64,000 nucleotides of DNA from positions 81,667,855 through 81,731,854 of the forward strand of contig JALMGJ010000003.1 of NCBI GenBank assembly GCA_023362775.1, in the 5' to 3' direction. Of the stretch, positions 22,188 to 34,195 are shown one piece after another. The notes under the pieces are model-generated. The model did not search any database. It was not told the origin of the DNA and saw nothing but the letters and a program-made list of their open reading frames with translations. The stretch comes from Charina bottae. Taxonomy: Eukaryota > Chordata > Lepidosauria > Squamata > Charinaidae. The number at the start of each line of letters is the position of its first letter. Position 1 is the stretch's first letter. The position numbers were made by a program, and so were the translations under genes.

Positions 22188-23110
22188 TAAGGATGCAGTC
22201 CCCAGATATTTAATGCCTTCATTTCATGCCTTTGAATAGTCCCTTCAAAGTTTAACCTCAAAATTGCAATATTATGGCATTATATTGTTAATTACACTTC
22301 ATTTTTGTTCTAGCCCTGTTTACTTTTTGGAATTCAGCTCCCATCCCACCATCCAAAAGTATTTGGGACAAAAATAGTAATGAACCCCCAAGTTTAGAGT
22401 TTGTTTCCATCCATTACACATTGGTCATATACAGGAGAAGTACTATGGTTTTAGTCTATTAGTTGGAATGCGAATTACATAATTTGGTTGCAGAATTAGG
22501 CAGGTCATTATAGCAATGATGAGGAAGCAACCCTGTGCCATTCAAAATGAGCTATTTTGTGAATCGTGTTCAATTTTTCCAGGAATAGGAAGCTTTTCCC
22601 TTCTGCTTAATTTGCTTGTCTGAAATAATAATAAGCTGCCTTGAAATACTAACTCATAATAGAATAGCCTTAATTAACAGATAAAGACCAAAGTCATAAT
22701 ACTAAAGCAAAGAGATTTCCAGCTTTTTTGGGTGGGTGGGGGGACTTCTAGAAGGTTCAGAGTTTCTAATTTTCAAATCTATCAAACTATATTAAGACTT
22801 TTTTTCCTGTGCTACATATGACTTGACTGGTTAAATAGTGTTTCTGAAGAAGGAGAAATGATTCAAGGGTAATAATTATTTCCAATGAAAAGGGTATAAA
22901 ATATGTGTACACTGTGTTAGAAAATATAATTTTGTGCTTGCACCTTTGAAAATTCAAAAATCAAGTATAGTTTAGTATCCCTAGCAGTGAGGGCAATTTC
23001 TGGAAGACTCCTAGTGTTGGAACTACAGTTCCCAGAATTCCTAGCTAGAGTGGGCAAAGGCTAACACAAGACAAACTCTGTGCATGAGTATTAACTGGAA
23101 ACACTGTAAT
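22188..23110. other. Unassigned sequence
   Basis: Nothing recognised. Confidence 0.35.
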
Positions 23111-23114
23111 GATA

Positions 23115-23292
23115 GGAAAGCTAGAACTGCAGTAGTTAAGATATTGAACTTGGACCAGGAGATCCAGCATCAACCTGACATTCAGTCCTGGAGCTTATGG
23201 GGTGACTTCTTTCTCAGCCAACCTGTCTGACAGGTTATGTGAGATCCTCAGGTGTTCTACTTTCCTCTTAGAGAAAAAGTAGGATATAAATG
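23115..23292 (+). mobile_element. Degenerate MIR-like or tRNA-derived SINE
   Basis: The order gcagtagttaagatattgaa, ttggaccaggagatccagca, ggtgacttctttctcagcc, aacctgtctgacaggttatg and aggatataaatgg follows the layout of an old tRNA-SINE seen across amniotes, with many changes. Family name uncertain. Confidence 0.55.
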
Positions 23293-23388
23293 GAAGATAA
23301 AGCATCTTAGAAATCTGCCCAGACTTGGACTCCTAGAATGATTATAGGAAGCAAACACCTGCAACCTGAACACGATCATTCAGTTTTA

Positions 23389-23389
<1 letters not shown>

Positions 23390-23433
<44 letters not shown>

Positions 23434-23690
23434 TTTTTCAAATTTATATGACCGCCCATCTCCCCCAAACAGGGGACTCTGGGTGGCTTACAATAAAAAT
23501 TAAGATTAAAATACAAGTATAAAATTACAAATTATTTATATGATATAAATAAATATAAAATCTAATCTGGCGAATCGATCTCAAACAATGGGGAGGGCAT
23601 TATGATAGTAACCACCCCCAGAAGGAGCTATTACCTTTCCCCTTCCATGCTAGGCAGCAGAACCAGGTTTTCAGATCTTTCAGATCTTAT
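23390..23690 (-). mobile_element. L2 3' tail with (ACTT)n microsatellite, antisense
   Basis: An (actt)n tract at 23390-23432 is followed by tatgaccgcccatctccccc...ggggactctgggtggctta, the antisense L2 terminus, and then by 3' UTR-like sequence to about 23680. The tail motif differs from the aaat-type tails elsewhere. Confidence 0.7.
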
Positions 23691-25003
23691 GTGATATTAG
23701 AGAAGTACTTAAGAATAATTGTTAAATTCTCTATCAAGAGACATTTGTTTTGTAAAGTTGGAGAATTTTTAAAAAAAGTTTTCCTGTGTTATTTTGTATT
23801 CCTGGTCATTTATGATCTTTTTCATGAATATCAAAATGCACTTACAGAGATCCTTTGAGGGGGGGGTTTCTGCATTCTCCAAACCAGGGTAGGATGTTGC
23901 AAATTTGAAATTGTGGACATTTTGGTGAAGGCACACACTTGACTGGTTTTCAAATCAGGCCAAGATTACGCAACTATTTCTGAAGCACAGTGTATCATTT
24001 CAGTTCAAATGAAACCCACATCAACAAAGATTGTGCACAGTATTTAGCTGCTAAAGCTGATGCAGGGGGTTCCCATGGAAATAGCAAGGCAGCAGGGTGG
24101 TATTTTTGTTCTGAAAATAAAGTGTTATCAAAACTGAAAAAATATATATTCACGTCAAGGGAAAAAAGACTTATCCTTTCATTGAAAGAGCATTGAGGTC
24201 ACTGTAAGGCCTTTTGTGGGTGTCTCAATACTCAAAACCTCTTTTTAGTCAATTAACTGAAAATTGTAGTCGACATTTGACAAACATCTTAGTCAACATC
24301 TGATAAAATTCTAGAGGTGGAAACCGAAATGGAAGAGAAAATTTTTGTAAGAGGCCACATTCAAGTAGATTTGTTTGGGAGGAAAAACAGGACTGGTTTC
24401 CTCAGTGTGAAACTAGCAAATATCTCTCTAAAGCGGAGGCTGGCTGAATGCTCCATTTGGCCCCTGTTATCACATGGAAGAGAGTTTTTAAAAAGAGCAA
24501 TTAAGATTAGTCTGACAATCTGCTGCATTAGCATTCCTCTTCAGTGAAATCATGAAGTGTTTCTGTTTTCATAAGCCTAAGTGATGTAACATTTTACTGC
24601 TCACATGCATAGACTATAATTATTCCTTTATTTGACAGAATTTATGAGTAATGTTACTCACTGTTCTCTGCATTCTGTACATGTCTAAGAAGTCAGTTAG
24701 TTAACAGGCAACGTTAACCCAGGCAGGTAGCAGCCAAGCACATGGATTTTAAGTTTATGTTTGCACTTGACACCTCATGGCCTTTATCACTGCAACTTTT
24801 TCAGAAGCATCAAGTAGGCCCACTGAAATGAACATGGCTGATACCCAAAAGCATTTCTCCCTATTACACATAAGGCAATTTTTTACAGAAGTCAAACAGC
24901 CCCACTGTCACCTTCAAACACTCAGACTTCTCAACAACAACAAAAGACTCCCACACAACATATTTTCTCCTTTCCCATAACACTGATTCAAATAGTCATA
25001 ACA
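23691..25003. other. Unassigned AT-rich sequence
   Basis: No gene recognised; small frames at 23990-24196, 24317-24547 and 24777-24980 have no identifiable relatives. Confidence 0.35.
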
Positions 25004-25294
25004 TCACCCCAACAGAGTGACTCCCTGTACAAGGTTAAATTCAGACTGTTGCTTTAACTCCCTCAGCACCAAATCACAATGCTCCCCTAGCATTACTTTA
25101 ATCTCACTAACATAAAATCCCTCATCCTTTTCAAGATCTTCCATCACAACAATTTCATCCAAATGACACAGTTTAGCAACAATCTCTTCTTCGATGGTCC
25201 AAACACTCTGGATAATATCTTGACAGAACTTTGAATAAATTTTATATCTTTTATATCCCTGCCATCTTACTTCTTCATGGTCTGTTATCCCAGT
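25004..25294 (-). other. Unidentified open frame with coding-like composition
   Basis: The minus strand is open for 97 codons between stops at 25295-25297 and 25004-25006. The peptide looks protein-like (WQGYKRYKIYSKFCQDIIQ, VWTIEEEIVAKLCHLDEIVV, MLGEHCDLVLRELKQQSEF), with helical, charged, amphipathic character. It has no early ATG. It could be a decayed LINE ORF1 or part of an unknown element. I cannot name the family. Confidence 0.35.
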
Positions 25295-25324
25295 TCACTT
25301 CCCTATATCCATACAATCATCATA

Positions 25325-25663
25325 AAAAGGTAAAGGTAAAGGTTCCCCCCGCACATTTGTGCAGTCGTGTCCGACTCTAGGGGCTGGTGCTCATCTCCGT
25401 TTGTTAGCCGAAGAGCCAGCGTTGTCCGAAGACACTTCCACGGTCATGTGGCCGCATGACGTGCACGGAACGCTGTTACCTACCCACCGAAGTGGTACCT
25501 ATTAATCTACTTGCATTTGCATGTTTTCGAATTGCTAGGTTGGCAAGAGCTGGGGCTAGTGTGGGAGCTCAGTCCGTCACGCGGGGCTAGGGATTCGAAC
25601 CTCTGAACTTGCGATCTTCTGATTGACAAGCCTGGTGTCTTACCCGCTGAGCCACCACGCCCC
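25325..25663 (-). mobile_element. Full-length Sauria-type tRNA-derived SINE
   Basis: Minus-strand copy with A box (tggctcagcgggtaag) and B box (ggttcgaatcc) near 25597-25655, and a BovB-like tail at the low-coordinate end. A perfect 12-bp target duplication, acaatcatcata, sits at 25313-25324 and 25664-25675, so insertion is recent enough to keep it intact. Confidence 0.92.
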
Positions 25664-25675
25664 ACAATCATCATA

Positions 25676-26600
25676 CTTAAACTATTTATAGGTCATCTAT
25701 TAAAATAAACACCTTCAAGTGTAGTTTATCATTATACTATAATATATCAAAGCAAATTGACAAATATTATAATAGTACCTTCTAACTATAACAACAATAA
25801 TATAGCCATCATAAACCATTACAACCAGCTAAAATGTGTAATGCAATTTCTGCATCAATATGACCCCATAAGAGGTGAGCAACATACACTTGAGAGTGTC
25901 AAAGCACCCTCTGAGCCACTAAATGGTGTCCACTGACCTCTATTTTTTTAAAAAAGAGTAATAAAGATAAATAAAGTAATAAAGGTGCCCACAATTTCAT
26001 GAGATAAACAAATTTCATAATATCATAATGTCTTTGTGTTCTTGCTATTTTAAGAACACATATTTTGAACTTCTAATCTAATGTTTAAAAAGTAAAATAT
26101 TTGTATACTTTGGCTGTGTGTGTGTGTGTGTGTTTGTGTGTAGCATTTTTGACATTGCACAAAATCTTGTGATGGTATTCCTGAATTAACTCAACAGGAC
26201 CGTGTATGTCTTACGAAAAATAATCTGAAAAGTAGAATTTTAAACTGTATTGAGAGCCTTGTTATTGTATAGCCTCAGGCTTCTTATCTGAATCAGACTT
26301 TCACAATCATGGGGATCACTATTTTGCCTCTGAATTTCAATGGTCTAGTCTTGGCTGCCAAAAATTATAGGTCAGATAAGAAATACTTAAGAGATCCATT
26401 CCTTGCATACAATAAAATATCATTGTTGTATGTGCCTGAGAAGAGTGCAGGAGATGCACAGAGTAGCCTTCTCAATCAGGTATTAGTTGTTACAGATAGT
26501 TTAGGAAAGTCCAGACTGGACAATTTTCCATCTTGTTCTTAATGTAGATGTGAGAATCAAATATTCAGTGAAACACATTCATTTATTGTATATATATGAA
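25676..26600. other. Unassigned AT-rich sequence with a short (TG)n
   Basis: A (tg)n run is at 26116-26132. Nothing else recognised. Confidence 0.4.
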
Positions 26601-26601
26601 G

Positions 26602-29456
26602 CAGTTCCTCGTGGGCTCCGGTCTCCGACTGCTGCTGCTGAACGCCAGGTCGGTGAATAACAAGGCCCCCCTTATAAGTGATTTAATCACAGAGGAAGGG
26701 GCTGACCTGGTGTGTATTACTGAGACCTGGCTGGGCCCAGAGGGGGGAGTAGCCCTCTCGGAAATGTGCCCAGCTGGGTTTCGGGTGTGGCATCAGCCGA
26801 GACACCGGGGCAGGGGAGGAGGGGTAGCAGTGGTCATCAGAGAGTCCCTTGTGGCCTTCAGGGGCGCTGCTCCACAAGTGATCGGATGTGAGACCCTGTT
26901 TTTCAAGTTGGGTTCACGAGAACAGTTGGGAGTGTTGCTGCTGTACCAGCCTCCCTGCTGCGTAGCAACCTCCCTGCCTGAGCTGCTCGAGGCTGTCTCG
27001 GGGTTGGCAGTGGAGTTTCCCAGACTTATGGTTCTGGGGGATTTCAATCTGCCGTCCCTGGGGCGGTCCTCAGAGGCGGCCCGGGAGTTCATGGCTACCA
27101 TGGCAGCTATGGGCCTGTCTCAGATTATTCGTGACCCGACTCGTGACAGTGGTCTCACTCCGGATTTAGTTTTCTTGTCCGAGCAGTGGCAATGTGATCT
27201 GAGGGGAGAGTTACATCTTTCCCCATTGTCATGGTCAGACCACGCCCTGGTGACCCTGAGACTCTCTTGTGCTACCCCACTCCGCAGGGAGGCGGGACCT
27301 ATTCGACTGGTCCGCCCCCGGCGACTGATGGACCCAGTGAGGTTTCAGAAGGAGCTGGGGGTTATTCCCGAGGACTTGCTTCACGGTCAAGTGGAGGTCC
27401 TGGCTGCAGCCTGGAACAAGGCAGCAGCCGGAGCCCTGGACAAGATCGCGCCTATGCGACCTCTCCGGCCCTGTTCGGCCCGTCACTCTCCGTGGTTTAC
27501 GGAGGAGTTGAGGGCTTTGAAGAGGGTTAAGAGACGTCTAGAGCGCCGCTGGAGAAAGACGAAGACGGAATCTGACTGAACACAATCTAGAGCCGCTTTT
27601 AAGGCCTACCTTGTGGCGGTAAGAACGGCGAAATGTGAATATTTCTCCGCTCTTATTGCATCCGCAGAATGCCGTCCGACAGCCCTGTTTAAGATTACAA
27701 GATCGCTTTTGGGTCGGGAGCAAGGGGAGACCCATCTACAGGGCCGATCGGAAGAGTTTTCTGAGCATCTGCAGGACAAAATCGCTCAGATTCATTCCAA
27801 GTTGGACTCCAAGCGTGAGACAAGATCTGGGGAGATGCCAGAGGCTCGTACTTACCATGTTATCTGGGAGCAGTTTGATCCTGTTGGGCCTGATGAAGTA
27901 GACAGGATCCTTGGGATTGTAAATGCCACCACATGTCAACTTGACCCATGTCCCTCCTGGCTGGTGAAATCAGCTAGAGAGGTGACATGTGGCTGGGTCC
28001 TGGCGATTATAAATTCGTCCTTGAGTGAGGGGGTGTTCCCGGCTGCCTTTAAGGAGGCGCTGGTGCACCCCCTCCTCAAAAAACCATCTTTGGACCCTAC
28101 TATTCTGGGCAATTTTTGCCCAGTCTCCCACCTTCCCTTTTTAGGAAAGGTGGTTGAGAAGGTGGTGGCATTGCAACTCCAGAGGATTCTGGAAGAAACG
28201 GATTATCTGGACCCTTTTCAGTCAGGTTTCAGGCCAGGATATGGGACAGAGACTGCATTGGTCGCGCTTATGGATGATCTCTGGCGAGGGCGGGATGGAG
28301 GGAGTGCGTCCATCCTGGCTCTCTTAGATCTCTCAGCGGCTTTTGATACCGTCGACCATGGTATACTTTTGGGGCGGCTCAGGGAGTTGGGGGCAGGCGG
28401 CGTGGTTTTGCGCTGGTTCGCCTCCTTCCTCCAGGGCCGTTCCCAGTCGGTGTTGATAGGAGAGGAGAGAGCTGACCTGCGACCCCTGTCTTGTGGGGTG
28501 CCGCAGGGATCGGTTCTCTCTCCTCTCCTGTTCAACATCTACATGAAGCCGCTGGGATGAGGTATCACCAATATGCTGAAGATACCCAGTTATACATCTC
28601 CATCCCAGGTGAAGTAGGTGATGTGGTCGATGCCCTATCTCAGTGTCTGGAGGTTGTGGGGGTCTGGATGGGGAACAACAGGCTTCAACTGAACCCTGGT
28701 AAGACGGAGTGGCTGTGGATTGATGGCCCCCCTAGATCCGGGAAGTTGTCATCTTTGGTTCTGGGTGGGGTTGCACTACCTCACTCGGATCCAGTGCGGA
28801 ATCTGGGGGTCCTCCTGGACTCGCGACTCCTGCTCGAAGAGCAGGTGGCAGTCGTGGCCAGGAGGGCCTTTGCACAACTTCGAGTTGTGCGCCAGTTACG
28901 CCCTTTCCTGGATCGGGAGGCCCTCCGAACAGTCACTCATGCCCTTGTCATCTCCCGCATAAACTACTGTAATGCGCTCTACATGGGGCTACCCCTGAAG
29001 AGTATCCGGAAGCTTCAGCTGGTACAGAATGTGGCGGCGCGAGCAGTTACGGGTGCCATAAGATCGGCACATGTAACACCTCTGCTACGCGAGCTGCATT
29101 GGTTGCCAGTTTGCTTCCAGGTCCAATTCAAGGTGTTGGTGATTACCTTTAAAGCCCTATATGGCATAGGACCAGGGTACCTGAGGGACCGTCTCGTCCC
29201 GATAATGTCAGCCCGCCCCACCCGTGCGTGCAGAGAGGGCATGCTTCGGACCCCCTCAACAAGAGAATTCCATCTAGCGGGGTCCAGGAGGCGTGCTTTC
29301 TCTGCGACAGCCCCCGCCTTATGGAACATCTTGCCCCCGGAGGTGAGACTGGCCCCTTCAATCCTGGCCTTTCGGAAGGCCCTTAAGACCTGGCTCTGCC
29401 GCCTGGCCTGGGACAACGGAGGTGGTAGTGCCTCCTGGGGTTGGCTGGCCCCGTAG
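26602..29456 (+). pseudogene. L2 ORF2: AP endonuclease plus reverse transcriptase, inactivated
   Basis: Domains in order: an exonuclease-endonuclease-phosphatase domain (LLLLNARSVNNK, CITETWLGPEGG, GGGVAVVIRESL, LGDFNLPSL, WSDHALVTLRL) then RT (LGKVVEKVV, SGFRPGYGTETALVALMDD, LLDLSAAFDTVDHGIL, CGVPQGSVLSPLLFNIYM) and the C-terminal QFKVLVITFKALYGIGPGY region. Three lesions: an in-frame TGA at 27577-27579, a 22-bp deletion near 28554 that shifts the frame, and a change of the catalytic YADD to YAED at 28572-28583. Compared with the copy at 51165-54119 the rest is very close. The endonuclease nicks target DNA and the RT copies the RNA in intact relatives. Confidence 0.9.
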
Positions 29457-29660
29457 CAATAAGACCTATGCTACGGTCCCCAATCCATCTTGGATTCTAT
29501 TTTATTTTATTTTATATCTGGATTTATTTTTATACATCTTTTACTTTGTATGGTTTTAAATATTTTAAATTTTTAAGTCTTAATTATTGTAACCCGCCCA
29601 GAGTCCCTTGTATGGGAGATGGGCGGGGAATAAATTAAATAAATAAATAAATAAATAAAA
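26602..29660 (+). mobile_element. L2/CR1-type LINE, 5'-truncated, about 3 kb
   Basis: Aligns along its whole length with the L2 at 51192-54301 and starts at almost the same point (cctcgtgggctccggtctcc), at the beginning of the endonuclease domain. The 3' UTR ends with ccgcccagagtccctt...gggcggggaataaatt and an (aaat)n tail at 29630-29660. No convincing target duplication. ORF broken; see the next entries. Confidence 0.9.
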
Positions 29661-30345
29661 TATGGATACACACAGAGATGATGCTAATCTTATATAATGG
29701 ATGTGTGTTTTCGTATTGCTCACAACATACAATTGGTTCAAATTAAATGTAGCCTTAGATAATTCAGATGTCTTTTAATGTAGTTCAATAGCTCTTCATG
29801 TGGAAAGCACTTAGATTTGAACATTTGCTCTATGGGATGCTTGTTATTAAAACCAAAGAGTAAACAGTACTTAGAATCAAAGTTGTTATTTACCCCTTGG
29901 ATAAAATACTGGAATGCAGGTATGATGTCAGATGTGTCAATATCTTCAGTTGGAAGGTTTAAACCTGATGCACCTATTTTCCAGAATGCTGCTATAGAAT
30001 GTCAAATAATCGGTTTTCTTGGTGTGAATATTGAATAGGAAAATGAAGGTGACACACTTAATTTTGCTGCCAGTGTGCCAACTAAGATGCAAGGTCAACT
30101 GTTTCATTAGAATATTTGTATTAAGGAATGAAGGTTTGGCTTGAAAAAAAATATGAATCCTAGATATCTAAAGCCATTAATCGCAAATGCATGAAAAGCA
30201 GACACACTACAGTAACTCAAAATACAACATTTAGGGAATGCAATTTCAAGTTTAGGCTGCCTCTTAACTTAGATGGTTGGAAGCAAGAAACAATAGAAGG
30301 GTAGGATGGTGGTGAATTGCTGCTAAAGGCATGTACACACTATGC
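29661..30345. other. Unassigned AT-rich sequence
   Basis: Nothing recognised. Confidence 0.35.
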
Positions 30346-30615
30346 CAGGGCTTTCCAAACTATGTGTCGCGACACAGTACTGTGTCGCCTGGGGGCCCCA
30401 AGTGTGTCGCACGACAACCCAGAAACACTGATGGTGCACCACCACTGCATGCAGCAGCGGCGGGCCATCAGTGCTTCCGGGTTCCAGGACACTGCTGCTG
30501 AAGCCGCCGCCACGGCGCGCAAAAACCCGAAAGCGTGGCAGCGGCGCCAGCGCTTCTGGGGTTTTGTGCGCTGGCCATTGGTATGTCTCCAACAGCAAAA
30601 GTTTGGAAAGCCCTG
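30346..30615 (-). mobile_element. GC-rich hAT-type MITE, copy 3
   Basis: Perfect 16-bp terminal inverted repeats (CAGGGCTTTCCAAACT and its complement) and a perfect 8-bp target duplication cactatgc at 30338-30345 and 30616-30623. The internal tgtgtcgcgacaca motif appears at the left here and at the right in the other copies, so it lies in the opposite orientation. Interior diverged and rich in CpG. No transposase. Confidence 0.92.
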
Positions 30616-30623
30616 CACTATGC

Positions 30624-31810
30624 CATTGAGTTGCTCCTGTCCTATGCTGATGCCAGCTGGACTCTCTAAGCCAGTTAAAGGAAATTCTGTCTAGATTAAA
30701 ACCCTTCAACAGCAACTTGCCAGGTTTTCAGTTCAGACAGACGTCCTGCTGCTTTGCCCTCCCAACTTTCCACGCCAGGAAAGCAACTAGCAATAACTTT
30801 TCTTGCTCTGGGCAGGTCTTAATGGACTATATACTTTTACATTTGTGCATCTATGTACATGCGTGTGTGTGTGTACATGGACCCAACACATAGGCATATA
30901 TAAAAAACTTGTAAAAAGTTAATTTATATATGCAAAGTTAAAGCATCAAAGTGTATACACATATAGGCCCAACAACCAGCTTTCCTTTTTTTTTTTAATG
31001 ATCCTTTCTTTCTCCCTGGTTTGGCTTAGCATATCTGATGCAACTTCTCTTATAGAAGACATTCAGCTAATTAGCAATGGTGTTCCAGTACTATAGTGGT
31101 TGTAATGTTTCTCTGACACTCAGAATATCAGTAGTTTGAAAGCAGAAGAAACCCCTCTAATCTCTGATGAAGCTGCTGCTAGCAATGGTGTTCCAGTACT
31201 CTAGTGGCTGTAACATAACACAGAGGATCACACAGCAGATTTTTTAAAATTACTATTTTCCTTTCCCTGAGTTACCTATTTTTCTGGTAGAATTTAAAAA
31301 AATAAAAATAAAAAGTAAGTCCAAAGTGCATTATGGAAATGCTGGAGCTTTTTTTTTTGAAACCCAACTGCCAAATAGGCCCCCTGAGTAAGTATTACAG
31401 TACTTATTCATCTCAGCTAATTGTTGGTTGGGGGTGAAACCCTTCTACCTCAAAGACAGGTAAAACAATGAAATGGTGAACAATGGTTGTTTTGTTTTTT
31501 AAAACAGCAGCAGGAGGGTAGCTTTGGGAGATAAATACTGGTTAAAAAACTAGTTTCTTCTGGTTTCTTCATTCACTAAGAAGAATACTGAAAACTCAAA
31601 AACAAAGGAATGAGCAAATGGTTCAAATAACTGCAGATGCCACTGCTGCAAAGTTTGGATCTCTTTGGGGGAATACCTATAAAACCTGGTGCTTGGGAGG
31701 GGCCACTTGTTTTGTGAAGGTAACTCTACACAGGGCTTCTCCCTCTTCTTTCGTTCCCTGTCCAGTAGCTAATTCTCTATTTTGATTCATCTGCATCTGG
31801 TTTTCTTCCA
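30624..31810. other. Unassigned sequence with a small local duplication
   Basis: A block reading gcaatggtgttccagtact is repeated near 31075 and 31180, each followed by tagtgg.tgtaa. No gene recognised. Confidence 0.4.
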
Positions 31811-31814
31811 TTTT

Positions 31815-31914
31815 TCCTTCCCTTTCCCTTTCCCTTTCCCTTTCCCTTTCCCTTTCCCTTTCCCTTTCCCTTTCCCTTTCCCTTTCCCTTTCCCTTTCCC
31901 TTTCCCTCTTTCCC

Positions 31915-31985
<71 letters not shown>
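31815..31985. repeat. Polypyrimidine tract: (CCCTTT)n then (TTTC)n
   Basis: A near-perfect run of ccctttcccttt hexamers to about 31905, followed by (tttc)n to 31984. The long frames on both strands through this region are artefacts of the repeat. Confidence 0.97.
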
Positions 31986-32128
31986 GCAGGTATCCCTTCT
32001 ATTTACTGCATCTTTATCCTGCTGGTTTTTTTGCTGGAAGAGAAACATTATAATGAGTTTAAGAACGATTTGGTGGATGTGAGAGAGAATTGTTGATACT
32101 GGCAGATTGACATCAATTTTATAATTGT

Positions 32129-32900
32129 ACCATACTAATGGCAGAAAGTGAAGACGAACTAAAGAGCCTCTTGATGAGGGTGAAAGAGGAGAGTGCAAAA
32201 GCTGGCTTGAAACTCAACATTAAAAAAACCCAGATCATGGCATCTGGTCCCATCACTTCCTGGCAAATAGAAGGGGAAGAAATGGAAGCAGTGACAGATT
32301 TTATTTTCTTGGGCTCCAAGATCACCGCAGACGGTGACTGCAGCCATGAAATTAAAAGACGCTTGCTCCTTGGAAGGAAAGCTATGGCAAACCTAGACAG
32401 CATATTAAAAAGCAGAGACATCACCATGCCGACAAAGGTCCGTATAGTTAAAGCTATGGTTTTTCCAGTAGCAATGTATGGCTGTGAGAGTTGGACCATA
32501 AGGAAGGCTGAGCGCCGAAGAATTGATGCTTTCGAGCTGTGGTGCTGGAGAAGACTCTTGAGAGTCCCTTGGACTGCAAGGAGGTCAAACCAGTCAATCC
32601 TAAAGGAAATCAACCCTGACTGCTCATTGGAAGGACAGATGCTGAAGCTGAAGCTCAAATACTTTGGCCACCTAATGCGAAGAGAGGACTCACTGGAAAA
32701 GACCCTGATGCTGGGAAAGACTGAGGGCAAAAGGAGAAGGGGACGGCAGAGGATGAGATGGTTAGATAGCATCACCGATGTAATGAACATGAATTTGAGT
32801 AAACTCCGAGAGACAGTGGAGGACAGGAGGGCCTGGCGTACTATGGTCCATGAGGTCACGAAGAGTCGGACACGACTAAACGACTGAACAACAACAAAAA
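32129..32900 (+). mobile_element. BovB (RTE) LINE, strongly 5'-truncated
   Basis: Begins just after the RT catalytic motif (TILMAESEDELKSLL) and runs to the BovB 3' end gagtcggacacgactaaacg followed by actgaacaacaacaaaaa. The repeated accatact at 32129-32136 and 32900-32907 is a plausible target duplication, although its first copy partly overlaps element-like sequence. Confidence 0.88.
32138..32887 (+). CDS. BovB ORF, RT thumb and C-terminal region (fragment)
   Basis: A 249-codon frame without lesions, encoding the end of the BovB polyprotein: MAESEDELKSLLMRVKEES, FIFLGSKITADGDCSHEIKR, VFPVAMYGCESWTIRKAERR, IDAFELWCWRRLLRVPWTAR, YFGHLMRREDSLEKTLMLGK and a basic KRRRGRQRMRWLDSITDV end. All RT catalytic residues lie upstream and are absent, so it has no enzyme activity. 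The undamaged frame suggests a fairly young insertion. The ATG is internal to the family ORF and not a real start. Confidence 0.8.
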   Translation: MAESEDELKSLLMRVKEESAKAGLKLNIKKTQIMASGPITSWQIEGEEMEAVTDFIFLGSKITADGDCSHEIKRRLLLGRKAMANLDSILKSRDITMPTKVRIVKAMVFPVAMYGCESWTIRKAERRRIDAFELWCWRRLLRVPWTARRSNQSILKEINPDCSLEGQMLKLKLKYFGHLMRREDSLEKTLMLGKTEGKRRRGRQRMRWLDSITDVMNMNLSKLRETVEDRRAWRTMVHEVTKSRTRLND

Positions 32901-33115
32901 CCATACTTTTGATCATGGGTGTCTGTGTATTCCCTGCACACTTTTGGAGAGTAGCTTATTGGAGAGAGGAATATCTACAGGATTGCTTTCAACTGGAGTT
33001 GACAACCTTAGTTTGACAAGGTCAGGAATATTGCACAAGATTTATGTCTGTGTTTACATTTTCTTTTCTTTTTTGCCTATTCTTTCTTCCCTCTTAAATG
33101 TAGGGTTCCTTTTGT

Positions 33116-33245
33116 AGAATCATAGAACGTAACAGTTGGAAGTACCCTTGGAAATAATCTAATCCAACCTCCTGACCAATGCAGGAATCCACTTCTGCCT
33201 CAGTTAACATTCTTTTGGGTAACTATATTTTCATGCTCACTTATC
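33116..33245 (-). mobile_element. CR1 LINE 3' end, antisense
   Basis: The plus strand reads agaatcatagaacgtaacag, ttggaagtacccttggaaat, aatctaatccaacctcctg and caatgcaggaa, the reverse complement of the CR1 3' UTR with its ATTCTATGATTCT-type end. Short and degenerate. Confidence 0.7.
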
Positions 33246-34182
33246 ATAATGGAGACTTTTCTGGATGTACTTTTCCTGATTATTCTCCCAAGCCTTTTTG
33301 CCATGGGAAAATGCATTTTGGTTATTAAATTTCTTAAATATGTACATTTTTTTCATTTTTTCCCGATGCACTGATATTTATATATATTTTTAAGTGATAA
33401 AATTGTCTCTAAAGTCTGAATAATGAAGATTTCAGTATGTGAATCCTTTGCAAGGTTTAATAGACATGAATTTTGTTTATTCATCTAAATATAAATGGAT
33501 TATATATAATCTCATTCACTAGTATTTGATCATATTAGATCACATTCTTCCATTATTATGTTCTTCCTTCACTTCACTTGCCTATGGCAACATCAAATGT
33601 TAGATTGTAAACTCTTTGGGAAAGAGAACTATCTATGATAATTAGCTAAAACAGAGGACAAATTGCCTGATCAACTCAGTTTCATGAATGCAACTTTGAT
33701 AGTCTATCTGCTCTACAAGGCCCACTAACCTGTATGCTCTTATTTCAGCTTTCAACTCTCATTGTATGTGTGTGTATGTGCATATTACATGTGCACATAT
33801 AAGTCTGCTTCAGATTTTAGAAATATGCCTACCTTACAAACTCTGGTGAAAGTATTTTAATTTCTCAACATCACAAGTTCTACTTTGCCAAAACTTTTTT
33901 TCTTTCATAGTGTAGTAGAGTAAGGTTTCTGCTTCATCCTTGCTTGAGGATCATGGTCCATCAGACTCGTTGCTAACAGCCAGTCAAGCCCAGGCTTGAT
34001 ATGGATGTCATTCCATCCAGCAGACTGTCCAGCTCAACAGTGACAGGAAGGAAGGAGGCTGAAATGTCATCATTCTAGCAGTATAGAATAACTAACCTTT
34101 GGCATAGCAGGCTACAAAGGAAAAGAAAAGTGTTCTGATGTCACTGAAAATGTTGAAGCTAATCTCACAAGGTTAGTGCCTC
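33246..34182. other. Unassigned AT-rich sequence
   Basis: Nothing recognised. Confidence 0.35.
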
Positions 34183-34195
34183 ACTACATACACAC

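Noticed and set aside
31677..32198. Open frame of 173 codons on the minus strand and 104 on the plus strand through the pyrimidine tract
   Set aside because: Composed mostly of repeat-encoded KERKKERK/ERER and FPFPFP/LSFF runs; not a gene.
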